A DNA stretch of 64,000 nt, from positions 16,568 through 80,567 of the forward strand of contig QUMM01000010.1 of NCBI GenBank assembly GCA_003435055.1, written 5' to 3'. The notes under the pieces were generated by a model. The model did not search any database. It saw only the letters and a program-made list of their open reading frames with translations, and was not told where the DNA came from. Shown here one piece after another: positions 44,160-52,658 of this stretch. A program made the position numbers and the translations under genes. Each line of letters opens with the position of its first letter. Position 1 is the first letter of the stretch. The stretch is from Lachnospiraceae bacterium OF09-6 (GTDB taxonomy: Bacteria > Bacillota > Clostridia > Lachnospirales > Lachnospiraceae).

Positions 44160-45176
44160 ATGAACAAGAACTGGAAGAAGTATGCAGCAGGATTATTTAC
44201 CGCATCACTGGCGGCCGGACTTTTTTCAACAGGAGCACTGGCAGATGACAGCATCGATCTGAAGCTGAGTCTGACTCCATCGGAGAGCAGTGTCTGGATG
44301 GTAGCTGTGGACTATTTTAAAGAACAGGTAGAAGAAAAGACAGACGGACGATACACCATTTCTGTATATCCAAGTGAGCAGCTGGCAGGAGGAGACCTGA
44401 TAAAGGGCGCGGAGATGCTGCTGACCGGATCCACAGATATTGCACTGAATTCTGTGATGAATACTTCCAGTTTTGATCCAAGACTGACTGTCACCAGTAT
44501 GCCATGGATCTTTGAAAATGGATACGACAGTGTGGACGAATATGTATTCAACGGGGAAGGTGCAGATGCCATCAAAGACATTTTCACAGAACTGGGTGCA
44601 GTACCGTTGGCAATCGGTGATAATGGATTCCGTCAGATTACCAACAATGTCAGACCGATTACCACCCCGGAAGATCTGGATGGTCTGAAGATCCGTACAC
44701 CTGCCAACAGCATGTACATTGATCTCTTTACTCTGTTCGGAGCAGACCCGACTTCTATGAACTTCTCCGAAGTATATACTTCTCTTCAGAATGGCACCAT
44801 TGATGGGCAGGAAAATCCATACGACACCATCCGAAGTGCTCAGATTCAGGAAGTATCCAAGTACCTGACTGAATGGAACTATTCTTATGATATGTTTGTA
44901 TTCAGTCTGAGTCAGAAACTCTGGGACAGCTTAAGTGATGAAGACAAAGAGATCTTCCAGACAGCAGCAGAAGAGGCGTGCCAGAAAGAGATCGAAACTT
45001 ACCGTGAGAATGAGGCTTCTATTGCAGATGAATTTGAAGAAGCAGGAATGGAGATCACAAAGCTAACGGATGATCAGATTCAGACCTTTAAAGATGCGGC
45101 AGCACCAATTTATGAATCTTACAAAGACGATATCGGAGAAGATCTGTTTGCAAAATTTGGTTATACATTCAACTAG
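44160..45176 (+). CDS. dctP: TRAP transporter substrate-binding protein, DctP family
   Basis: This is a 338-residue solute receptor. It has a signal peptide (cleavage near GALAD, residue 29) and then the DctP pattern: LTPSESSVWMVAVDYFKE, MLLTGSTDIALNS, DNGFRQITNNVRPI (about residue 165) and the substrate-carboxylate Arg in LKIRTPANSMY (about 180). No lipobox cysteine is present, which is unusual for a Gram-positive receptor, as it would not be lipid-anchored. It is the first gene of a seven-gene operon. TRAP receptors of this type usually bind organic acids. The ligand here is unknown but should be the substrate of the following E1 and aminotransferase. Confidence 0.88.
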   Translation: MNKNWKKYAAGLFTASLAAGLFSTGALADDSIDLKLSLTPSESSVWMVAVDYFKEQVEEKTDGRYTISVYPSEQLAGGDLIKGAEMLLTGSTDIALNSVMNTSSFDPRLTVTSMPWIFENGYDSVDEYVFNGEGADAIKDIFTELGAVPLAIGDNGFRQITNNVRPITTPEDLDGLKIRTPANSMYIDLFTLFGADPTSMNFSEVYTSLQNGTIDGQENPYDTIRSAQIQEVSKYLTEWNYSYDMFVFSLSQKLWDSLSDEDKEIFQTAAEEACQKEIETYRENEASIADEFEEAGMEITKLTDDQIQTFKDAAAPIYESYKDDIGEDLFAKFGYTFN

Positions 45177-45194
45177 AAAGAAGCGAGGAACGAT

Positions 45195-46175
45195 ATGAGC
45201 ATTACAAAAGAAAAGGCATTACAGCTTTATGAAAAAATGTGTACCATACGGGAATTTGAAGAGTTAGTAAAGAAGGAATACCTGGCAGGCAACCTGCCAG
45301 GCTTCGTTCATTTGTATATCGGAGAAGAAGCTGTGGCTTCTGGTATTTGTGGCGCACTGGAAGAATGTGATTATATAGAAAGTACCCATCGTGGACATGG
45401 CCACTGCATTGCAAAAGGAGCAGACCTGAACCGGATGATGGCAGAGATCTATGGAAAAAAGACCGGCCTTTGTAAAGGAAAAGGTGGATCCATGCATATT
45501 GCCGATTTTGAAGTGGGTATGCTGGGAGCCAACGGAGTTGTCGGCGGAGGCTACAATCTGGCTGCCGGAGCAGCACTGGCCAACAGTAAAATTCTTCATA
45601 ACCAGAAGGTATCGGTTGTATTTTTCGGAGATGGTGCTTCCAACAGAGGAACCTTCCATGAAGCAGCCAATGTATCCAGTGCCTGGAAGCTTCCAATTAT
45701 CTTTGTTAATGAGAATAATGGATGGGCGTCTACTACACCGTATCAGACGACTACAGCGGTAGAAAATATTTCTGATTATGCGGCAGCTTATCATATGCCA
45801 GCGAAGATTGTATCTGGAAAAAATGTATTTGAGGTGTACCGGGCAGCTGCGGAGGCGGTAGAACGGGCAAGAAAAGGAGAAGGACCGACCTTCATCGAAG
45901 CAAAGACATTCCGCGTGGAAGGGCATTTTGTAAGAGATGCAGAGAAATACAGAACCAGAGAATATGTGGCAGAAGAGCAGAAAAAGAATGATCCATTTGC
46001 TGAATTTGAACGGATTGTACTGCAGCCGAATGAAGAGGTTGACGAAGTAATCACAAAGGAAGAACTGAGTGCGATTCGCCAGAAGAGCCATGAAAAAGTA
46101 CTGGATGCACAGAAATTTGCGCTTGAAAGTCCGGTGCCGGATCCGGAAGAGTATCTGGATGACGTATACTGTTAA
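45195..46175 (+). CDS. TPP-dependent dehydrogenase E1 alpha subunit (AcoA/PdhA type)
   Basis: This is a 326-residue E1 alpha subunit. Visible motifs: IREFEELVKKEYLAGNLPGFVHLYIG (in parts), STHRGHGHCIAKG (about residue 65), GKGGSMH (about 95) and the thiamine diphosphate motif GDGASNRGTFHEAANVS ... NENN (about 145-175). In complexes it pairs with E1 beta (next gene) to decarboxylate a 2-oxo acid or cleave acetoin. E2 and E3 genes, always next in aco and pdh operons, are absent here. The pair may therefore act alone, for example as a decarboxylase, or use E2/E3 made elsewhere. Confidence 0.88.
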   Translation: MSITKEKALQLYEKMCTIREFEELVKKEYLAGNLPGFVHLYIGEEAVASGICGALEECDYIESTHRGHGHCIAKGADLNRMMAEIYGKKTGLCKGKGGSMHIADFEVGMLGANGVVGGGYNLAAGAALANSKILHNQKVSVVFFGDGASNRGTFHEAANVSSAWKLPIIFVNENNGWASTTPYQTTTAVENISDYAAAYHMPAKIVSGKNVFEVYRAAAEAVERARKGEGPTFIEAKTFRVEGHFVRDAEKYRTREYVAEEQKKNDPFAEFERIVLQPNEEVDEVITKEELSAIRQKSHEKVLDAQKFALESPVPDPEEYLDDVYC

Positions 46176-46195
46176 GAGGAGCTAAGGAGAACGAG

Positions 46196-47176
46196 ATGAG
46201 AACAATAACATTTGGACAGGCAACTCTGGAAGCCATGAGTGAAGAAATGAAGAAGGATCCTACCGTATTTGTGATGGGTGAGGATCTGGCACGTCAGGGC
46301 GGTATCTTCGGACAGTTTACCGGACTGGCAGATGAATTTCCGGGAAGAGTGATTGATACGCCGATATCAGAAACGTTTCTGGCAGGTGGCGGTGTAGGAG
46401 CAGCCCTTGCAGGAGCAAGACCGGTGGTGGATCTGCATTATGCAGATTTTTGCAGTGTATGTATGGATGAGATATTTAACCAAATGGCAAAGGCAAGATA
46501 TATGTCAGGTGGACAGGCTAAGATTCCGCTGGTGCTCAGAGCACCGGATGGACTGATTACTCAGGGTGCAGCACAGCATTCCCAGTCTGTGGAAGCCTGG
46601 TTTGTACACATTCCTGGGCTGAAAGTGGTAGCGCCTTCTAATGCGGCAGATGCCAAAGCGGTATTAAAAGCAGCCATTGAAGACGACAATCCGGTCATTT
46701 ATTTTGAACATAAGAATCTGTTTAAGATGTCCTTTGAGGTACCGGAGATCGAAGACGAAGAACCATATCAGATCGGAAAGGCAAAGATCCGCAAAAAGGG
46801 AAGCGATATTACACTGGTTTCCTATTCTAAGACGATGCTGACTGTTTTAGAAGCAGCGAAGCAGCTGGAAGATGCCGGAATTTCAGCAGAAGTGATTGAT
46901 CTGGTAACCTTATCCCCATGGGATAAAGAGACCGTGCTGGAATCTGTGAAAAAGACAGGTCATCTCTGTATCTGCCATGAAGCAGTCAAACAGGGGGGAT
47001 TTGGAGCAGAGATTGCAGCAACGGCAGCGGAAGAAGCTTTTGACAGCTTAAAAGGGCCGGTTCTGCGTCTGGCAGCTCCATTTACACCGATACCATTTGC
47101 ACCTTCTATGGAGAATAAAGTACGTGTTCATGTGGATGACATCGTGAATGCGATAACAAAAACACTGAAAGGATAA
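46196..47176 (+). CDS. TPP-dependent dehydrogenase E1 beta subunit (AcoB/PdhB type)
   Basis: This is a 326-residue E1 beta. TFGQATLEAM, VMGEDLARQGGIFGQF, RVIDTPISE (the catalytic Glu for TPP activation, about residue 60), HYADFCSVCMDEIFNQMAK and the C-terminal transketolase-like domain (ICHEAVKQGGFGAEI, PIPFAPSMENK) are all present. It follows the alpha gene after 20 bases and forms a heterotetramer with it. The complete pair without E2/E3, between TRAP transporter genes, is unusual. Expected chemistry: TPP-ylid attack on a 2-oxo acid or alpha-ketol that the transporter or aminotransferase supplies. Confidence 0.88.
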   Translation: MRTITFGQATLEAMSEEMKKDPTVFVMGEDLARQGGIFGQFTGLADEFPGRVIDTPISETFLAGGGVGAALAGARPVVDLHYADFCSVCMDEIFNQMAKARYMSGGQAKIPLVLRAPDGLITQGAAQHSQSVEAWFVHIPGLKVVAPSNAADAKAVLKAAIEDDNPVIYFEHKNLFKMSFEVPEIEDEEPYQIGKAKIRKKGSDITLVSYSKTMLTVLEAAKQLEDAGISAEVIDLVTLSPWDKETVLESVKKTGHLCICHEAVKQGGFGAEIAATAAEEAFDSLKGPVLRLAAPFTPIPFAPSMENKVRVHVDDIVNAITKTLKG

Positions 47177-47180
47177 GAAG

Positions 47181-47671
47181 ATGAAACAGATTGGAAAAAT
47201 ACTCGGAAAACTCATCGATTATCTGGAGGAAGGTCTGATCGTAGCAGGCCTTCTCTTTATGACGGTGATGAATTTTGCCAATGTAATCAGCAGATATTTT
47301 TTGCACAAATCAATCTCGTATACAGAAGAAGTAGTGGTGATTGTATTTGTGTGGGTGACTATGCTGGGCATCTCAGCAGGTTATAAAAGAAACGCACATC
47401 TTGGTATGAGTTTATTACGGATAAATTATCAGAGAACGGGAAAAAAGCAGCACTGGTGATCTCAGCCATTTGTTCTCTGATTCTGATTTACTTCATGCTG
47501 CGTTATGGAATCGAGATGGTGCAGAACCAGATCCGGTTCCACAGTAAAACAACAGCACTTCGCTGGCCAACTTATATACAGGGACTTGCCCTGCCGGCAG
47601 GAGCGGTCTTTATGGGAATTCGCACCATTCAGGCGGCTTATCAGCAGTTAAAGGAGGGCAGGCAGAAATGA
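47181..47671 (+). CDS. dctQ: TRAP transporter small membrane subunit, DctQ family, frame broken by one base
   Basis: The first frame (MKQIGKILGKLIDYLEEGL, then two helices and YTEEVVVIVFVWVTMLGISAG) shows the typical DctQ start. It stops early at 47459, and the remaining two helices (from LVISAICSL) lie one base off. Restoring a T at 47415-47416 (giving MSLFTDKLSENGKKAAL) makes a normal 163-residue, four-helix protein. It overlaps the DctM gene by 4 bases. DctQ and DctM form the sodium-driven membrane pair that works with the DctP receptor. Confidence 0.85.
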
Positions 47672-48942
47672 TGGCAGTAGTATTGTTTGGATTATTTTTT
47701 GTGATGGTATTTTTGAACATTCCGGTGGCAGTGGCACTGGGAGTATCCAGTCTGGCAGGGCTGACTATGTGTGGATTCCCGTTGACGACATTGACGGATA
47801 CTATGTATTCTGCAATCGGAAAATTCACTCTGCTGGCGATTCCATTTTTTATTCTGGCAGGCGTGATTATGGAATATGCGGGTATCTCCAGAAGACTGGT
47901 GCAGTTTGCAAAGGTATGTGTAGGACACCGCAAGGGTGGCCTGATCTCTGTAGTAGTGATTGTATCCTGTTTCTTTGCAGCGATCTCCGGCTCTGGCCCT
48001 GCTACCGTGGCAGCTCTGGGTTCCATTCTGATTCCGGCCATGGTGGAATCTGGGTATGATGCGGGAATGTCTACGGCACTGATGAGTGCATCCGGCGCCA
48101 TCGGAATCGTCATTCCGCCAAGTATTGCTTTTGTTATTTACGCTTCGATTTCAGGCAGTTCTGTAGGAAAACTGTTTGCAGGTGGTATCATTCCTGGTAT
48201 TCTGATGGGAGTTTCTTATGTAGTAGCAGCTATGATCTGCTCCAGAAAAAGCAATATCAAACCGCAGCCGAAAGCATCGAAAGCAGAGATCTGGGCAGCA
48301 TTCAAGGATGCTATCTGGGGGCTCTTGACTCCGGTTATCATTCTGGGTGGTATTTATGGAGGAATCTTTACCGCTACAGAATCTGCCGGCGTGGCAATTG
48401 TGTATGGCCTGTTTGTGGGCATTGTAGTTTACAGAGAAATCAAGATCCGGGATCTGTGGAGACTGTTCGTGGATGCGGCAGTATCCTCCGGAACCGTATT
48501 GTATATTGTGGCCTGTGCCAGTGTCTTTGCATGGATCCTGACCACCAGCCATATTGCAACCGATATGTCATCTGCATTGATGGCTCTGAGCAGTAATAAA
48601 TATGTATTGTTACTGTTGATTAACCTGATTTTCCTGATTGCGGGATGTTTTCTGGATGCCAGCTCCGCATTTTACATTCTGGTTCCGATTGTACTGCCAA
48701 TTGCCAATGCACTGAATGTAGATCCGATCCATCTGGGCGTGATGCTGACTACCAATATGGCGATTGGGTTGATTACCCCTCCAGTGGGAATCAATCTATA
48801 TGTGGGATGCAGTATTTCTAAAATACCGGTAGCAGAGATCTGCAAAAAGATTGTGCCATTTGTGGCAGCTGGAATCATAACTCTGCTTCTCATTGTATTT
48901 TTCGAACCGCTCAGTATGTTTTTACCAAATCTGATGCACTAA
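47668..48942 (+). CDS. dctM: TRAP transporter large membrane subunit, DctM family
   Basis: This is a 424-residue protein with about twelve helices. Family marks are IPVAVALGVSSLAGL, TLLAIPFFILAGVIMEYAGISRRLV, SGSGPATVAALGSILIP (about residues 110-126), SGAIGIVIPPSIAFVIYA (about 143) and DASSAFYILVPIVLPI (about 328). It is the ion-coupled translocation unit for the DctP ligand. The ATG overlaps the end of DctQ (ATGA type). The next gene starts after 12 bases, so the transporter is cotranscribed with the enzymes. Confidence 0.95.
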   Translation: MMAVVLFGLFFVMVFLNIPVAVALGVSSLAGLTMCGFPLTTLTDTMYSAIGKFTLLAIPFFILAGVIMEYAGISRRLVQFAKVCVGHRKGGLISVVVIVSCFFAAISGSGPATVAALGSILIPAMVESGYDAGMSTALMSASGAIGIVIPPSIAFVIYASISGSSVGKLFAGGIIPGILMGVSYVVAAMICSRKSNIKPQPKASKAEIWAAFKDAIWGLLTPVIILGGIYGGIFTATESAGVAIVYGLFVGIVVYREIKIRDLWRLFVDAAVSSGTVLYIVACASVFAWILTTSHIATDMSSALMALSSNKYVLLLLINLIFLIAGCFLDASSAFYILVPIVLPIANALNVDPIHLGVMLTTNMAIGLITPPVGINLYVGCSISKIPVAEICKKIVPFVAAGIITLLLIVFFEPLSMFLPNLMH

Positions 48943-48954
48943 GGAGAACGTGAA

Positions 48955-49995
48955 ATGACAAGAAAAGAACTTTTGATAAAGGCAATGAATTTTGAAGAAG
49001 TGCCAAGGGTGCCGGTCAGTACCTTATCCGGTGCCACCTGGGCCATAAAACAGGAAGGAATCTCTCCGGAGGAGCTGCTTCGCCTGCCGGATGCAGGAGC
49101 GCAGATTATTCTGGATACCTGTGACAGACTGAATGTAGATATTGTATACGGAGGAAGAGCCATTCCCCATATTATCCTCAGGGCTATGGGCGGAGAGATC
49201 AACAATTCCAGAGTGGGCTTGCCGGGAGAAGTGATCCAGAAGCCTCTTCAGGAACTGGAAGAGATTCGTAACTGGACCGTAGATCAGGTCATGGAGAATC
49301 TGCGCAGGGATGAAGAGTATCAGCTGCTGTTAAAACAGACCAGAATCATTGCAGAGAAAACCGGAGAAGAACGGTTTGTAGGCGTGGGAAGCTTTGGCCC
49401 GTTTACCACAGCGGCTCAGCTGGTGGGGGTTAATGAGTTCATGATGTATCTCAGTGATGAGGATGAAGAAGATCTGGTACGGGAAGTGCTGGAATTCTCA
49501 GAGGAAGTAGTGTATCATCTGACTATGGACTTTCTGGAAGCGGGAGGCAATCTGGTATATATTGCAGAACCGGTATCTTCTGGAGATCTGATCAGTGAAG
49601 ATTACTTTGAAACCTATTCTCTGCCATATCTGAAGCAGTTAAATGACCGGCTGTCAGAAAAATGTCCGTATATGCTGCTTCATATCTGCGGAAAAACCAT
49701 GGAACGAATCAGTGCATTGAAGGACAGTGGCATTGCGATCTTTTCTGTAGACAGCCTGGATCTGGAAGAAGCGCTGAAACGGGCAGAGGGAAAGATCACG
49801 ATCATGGGTACGTTAAGTCCGGTTCGTGTTCTGGAGCAGGAGTGCCCGGAAGAGATTTATCAGAAAGCGCAGAATCTGGTGCAGACAGCAGGACTTTCCG
49901 GTGGCTTTATTCTGGCACCTGGATGTGATCTGACACCGGATACTCCATATGAACATATTGAAGCCATGGTACGTGCGGTATCAGGAAAGGAATAG
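48955..49995 (+). CDS. UroD-family methyltransferase, MtaA/MtbA-like
   Basis: This is a 346-residue protein of the methylcobamide:CoM methyltransferase-like branch. The zinc-binding set of that branch is visible as LHICGKT (His and Cys, about residues 242-246) and LAPGCDLTPDTPYEHI (Cys, about 323). The N-terminus (TRKELLIKAMNFEEVPRVPV) is also typical. Clostridia lack coenzyme M, so here a methyl group may go between a corrinoid protein and another acceptor such as a folate or thiol. No corrinoid protein or activase gene is close. It sits between the transporter and the aminotransferase in one operon (12 and 2 bases apart). Confidence 0.8.
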   Translation: MTRKELLIKAMNFEEVPRVPVSTLSGATWAIKQEGISPEELLRLPDAGAQIILDTCDRLNVDIVYGGRAIPHIILRAMGGEINNSRVGLPGEVIQKPLQELEEIRNWTVDQVMENLRRDEEYQLLLKQTRIIAEKTGEERFVGVGSFGPFTTAAQLVGVNEFMMYLSDEDEEDLVREVLEFSEEVVYHLTMDFLEAGGNLVYIAEPVSSGDLISEDYFETYSLPYLKQLNDRLSEKCPYMLLHICGKTMERISALKDSGIAIFSVDSLDLEEALKRAEGKITIMGTLSPVRVLEQECPEEIYQKAQNLVQTAGLSGGFILAPGCDLTPDTPYEHIEAMVRAVSGKE

Positions 49996-49997
49996 AC

Positions 49998-51158
49998 ATG
50001 CCATCACTTAGTACAAGAACAGAACAGTTTACTGATTCGGTCATTCGACGTATGACCAGAATCTCAGCGAAATATGGAGCTATCAATCTGTCTCAGGGAT
50101 TCCCGGACTTCGATCCACCAAAGGAACTGCTGGATCGCCTGGCTCAGGTGGCCTATGAAGGCCCGCATCAGTATGCACTGACCTGGGGCGCACAGAATTT
50201 CCGTGAAGCGCTGGCCAGAAAACAGGAACATTTTTCCGGTCTGGCTGTAGATCCCAACAAAGAAATCGTGGTAACCTGCGGAAGTACGGAAGCCATGATG
50301 GCAGCAGTCATGTCAGTGGTAAATCCTGGAGAAAAAGTCATTGTCTTTTCTCCTTTTTATGAGAATTATGGAGCAGATGCGATCCTCTCCGGTGCAGTAC
50401 CGATCTATGTACCGTTGAATCCACCAGCCTTTGACTTCGATCCGGAAGTGCTGGAAGATGCCTTTCGCCAGGGAGTCAAGGCGCTGATTCTCTGCAATCC
50501 GTCCAATCCATGTGGAAAGGTGTTCACTTACGAAGAGATGAAGCTGATTGCCGATCTGGCCATTAAGTATGATACCTTTGTCATTACCGATGAAGTGTAC
50601 GAGCATATTTTGTACAAGCCAAATAAGCATATTTATATGAATACGCTGCCTGGTATGCGTGAGAGAACGATCACCTGTAACTCTCTTTCCAAGACTTATT
50701 CCATCACAGGATGGCGCCTTGGCTATGTGATCGCTCCGGAAGAAGTCATCGATCGTGTGAAAAAAGTCCATGATTTTCTGACCGTAGGAGCAGCGGCACC
50801 ACTGATGGAGGCTGCTGTAGTGGGTCTGAATATGCCCGACTCCTATTATGTGGATCTGCAGAATCATTATCAGCATATGAAAGATCTCTTCACCGGAGGA
50901 CTGAAGGATCTTGGATTTTCTTTTACGGATCCGCAGGGGGCTTACTATGTGATGATGGATATCAGCAAATGGAAGAAAAAAGAAGAAACGGATGTACAGT
51001 TCTGTGAATGGCTGGCAGCAGAGGTCGGCGTAGGAGCAGTACCGGGATCCAGTTTCTTCCGGGAAGACGTGAACCATCTGATTCGATTCCATTTTGCAAA
51101 ACAGGATGAAACCTTGCAGGGTGCGCTGGATCGTCTGGCCAATCTGGAGGCAAGGTAG
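49998..51158 (+). CDS. PLP-dependent class I/II aminotransferase
   Basis: This is a 386-residue enzyme with the features of fold type I aminotransferases near kynurenine/aromatic and MetC/PatB-like groups: INLSQGFPDFDPP (residues 30-42), PHQYALTWGAQNFREAL (about 54), NPSNPCGKVF (about 166), ITDEVYEHILY (about 195), the PLP lysine in NSLSKTYSITGWRLGY (Lys about 236) and the carboxylate Arg near IRFHFAK (about 360). It would convert an amino acid to a 2-oxo acid or the reverse, which links well to the E1 pair. It is the last gene of the operon; the start codon follows the previous stop by 2 bases. Confidence 0.9.
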   Translation: MPSLSTRTEQFTDSVIRRMTRISAKYGAINLSQGFPDFDPPKELLDRLAQVAYEGPHQYALTWGAQNFREALARKQEHFSGLAVDPNKEIVVTCGSTEAMMAAVMSVVNPGEKVIVFSPFYENYGADAILSGAVPIYVPLNPPAFDFDPEVLEDAFRQGVKALILCNPSNPCGKVFTYEEMKLIADLAIKYDTFVITDEVYEHILYKPNKHIYMNTLPGMRERTITCNSLSKTYSITGWRLGYVIAPEEVIDRVKKVHDFLTVGAAAPLMEAAVVGLNMPDSYYVDLQNHYQHMKDLFTGGLKDLGFSFTDPQGAYYVMMDISKWKKKEETDVQFCEWLAAEVGVGAVPGSSFFREDVNHLIRFHFAKQDETLQGALDRLANLEAR

Positions 51159-51199
51159 CCATTGGTGACGGTGTTTTCTGGCTTTTTGAGTACGTGAAT
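51159..51199 (+). repeat. Short post-stop repeat, copy 3 (CCATTGGTGACGG type)
   Basis: CCATTGGTGACGGTGTTTTC followed by TGGCTTTTTGAGT starts at the base after the TAG of the aminotransferase gene. It aligns with the copy at 41855 without gaps, with a few differences. Confidence 0.6.
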
Positions 51200-51251
51200 T
51201 ATTGTTTTTTTCTATAACCAGTTATAAAAAAGTGATACTTTTCTTTATAAA

Positions 51252-51268
51252 CCTACTATGTTAGTATG
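51252..51268. promoter_or_regulatory. Candidate operator before the SGNH hydrolase gene
   Basis: CCTACTATGTTAGTATG is the inverted counterpart of the site at 44111 (differences only in the three central bases). It lies 45 bases before the SGNH start. A -10-like TACTAT lies within it; the -35 is poor. Confidence 0.45.
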
Positions 51269-51313
51269 AATACTAGAAAAACATAGATGTAATACAGGAG
51301 TGAAAGAAAAGAT

Positions 51314-51934
51314 ATGACAGACGTACTTTGTTTTGGCGATTCGAATACATGGGGATATAATCCAAAGGATGGCAGCCGTTTTCCATGGGGCGTGAGATGG
51401 ACCAGCATCCTTCAGGAACAGTTAAAAGATCAGGGAGTCCGGGTGATCGAAGAAGGACTCTGTGGACGTACTACCATATTTGATGATCCATTAAGGCAGG
51501 GGCGAAAGGGAACAGAGCTTTTTCCAACGCTTTTGGAGACACACGGACAGCCGGAACAGATTGTACTGATGCTGGGAACGAATGACTGTAAGACGGTATT
51601 TTCTGCATCAGCAGATGTCATCGGAAAAGGCGTGGTACGTCTTCTGGAACAGGCAAAGAGATTCTCACCAGACAGCAAAATTTTGCTGATATCCCCGATC
51701 TTTCTCGGGGAACGAGTATGGGAAGAAGGATTTGATCAGGAATTTTCTCCGGAATCGGTGGAAATCTCAAAAAGACTGGGAAGTGTCTATGAAAAAATTG
51801 CAAGAATGTATGGGACAGATTTTCTTCGTGCATCTGATTACGTAGAGAGCAGCGAAGAAGATCAGGAACATATGAATGCGAACAGCCACCAGATTTTTGC
51901 CAGTGTGATAGCAGAACATTTACAAAGTATTTAA
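51314..51934 (+). CDS. SGNH/GDSL-type esterase or acyltransferase
   Basis: This is a 206-residue SGNH hydrolase: block I CFGDSNTWGYNP with the catalytic Ser (residue 10), block III MLGTNDCK (about 77) with Asn, and block V HMNANSH with the catalytic His near the C-terminus, preceded by an acidic run. The sequence is of the arylesterase type (like the mycobacterial acyltransferase MsAcT). It has no signal peptide, so it acts in the cytoplasm. It stands just behind the TRAP operon and shares its candidate operator, so it may hydrolyse an ester substrate or product of that pathway. Confidence 0.85.
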   Translation: MTDVLCFGDSNTWGYNPKDGSRFPWGVRWTSILQEQLKDQGVRVIEEGLCGRTTIFDDPLRQGRKGTELFPTLLETHGQPEQIVLMLGTNDCKTVFSASADVIGKGVVRLLEQAKRFSPDSKILLISPIFLGERVWEEGFDQEFSPESVEISKRLGSVYEKIARMYGTDFLRASDYVESSEEDQEHMNANSHQIFASVIAEHLQSI

Positions 51935-51942
51935 GCAGCAAT

Positions 51943-51980
51943 AACTCCTGTGGAAGTGCATGACTTCTATGGGAGTTTTT
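51943..51980. terminator. Terminator after the SGNH hydrolase
   Basis: AACTCC...GGAAGT and ACTTC...GGGAGTT pair around a short loop, followed by TTTTTG. Confidence 0.75.
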
Positions 51981-52002
51981 GATTTTACTGGTAAACACAG
52001 AT

Positions 52003-52525
52003 TCACTGAAAAATCAGATGGAAAGACAACAGCATGTCAAATCTGGTCTGCTCGTCATCCAGCTGAAGTCCGGTCAGTTCTTCGATCCTGCGAATCCGAT
52101 ACAACAGTGTGGTTCGGTGAATATCCATCAGCTCGGCAGTATGGAGCAGTGCCCGTTCGTTGGTCAGATAGCAGCGAAGAGTCTCTTCCAGCATACTGGA
52201 ATGTGCCTGATCATAAGCACGAAGAATCTTCAGTTCCGGACGACACAGAAAACGTACCGGAAATGTCTGCATTGCAGTCAGAAAGAGAGGCATTCATTAA
52301 AACTACAATATGATTTTCCTGTTCAAATACGCAGGAATGTGGGAATTTTTCACTCAGCTGTTTGCAGTGGTATGCATGGCATGGGTGTAGAAGTCTTCTG
52401 CATCTACAGGAAATTCAAACCAGAGAATGTCGTTATGTGCCAGCAATGCTTCAGATGGTTTCCCCACTGAGATCAGGCCCTGATGCATTCGATCTGATGA
52501 TCATAGACTTCAACATGTGGGAATT
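52003..52525 (-). pseudogene. Decayed PucR-type regulator gene
   Basis: The C-terminal 96 residues are an intact PucR helix-turn-helix region (HTAELMDIHRTTLLYRIRRIEEL). Upstream on the same strand, matching protein pieces are spread over different frames with stops between them: VEVYDHQIECIRA, ALLAHNDILWFEFPVDAEDF, and CKQLSEKFPHSCVFEQENHIVVLMNAS. At least three shifts or stops are needed to join them, so this is real decay rather than one indel. It may have once regulated the adjacent SGNH or TRAP genes. Confidence 0.75.
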
Positions 52526-52585
52526 GTATTTATACCGCAGAAATCGAAATAAAAAAGCAGAATCTTTGATTTGAATAAAATATTC

Positions 52586-52614
52586 TTTACTTTTTTCTTT
52601 GAACTTGATATAAA
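52586..52614 (+). promoter_or_regulatory. Promoter for the SIS isomerase gene
   Basis: TTTACT (52586-52591), 17 bases, TATAAA (52609-52614), 44 bases before the GTG start. Confidence 0.65.
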
Positions 52615-52658
52615 GAAGATGAATAGGTTTTGCATTTCCATAGAGAAAGAAGTGGAAA

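Noticed and set aside
45264..46091. 275-codon open frame on the minus strand
   Set aside because: Antisense to the E1 alpha gene, which has clear thiamine motifs.
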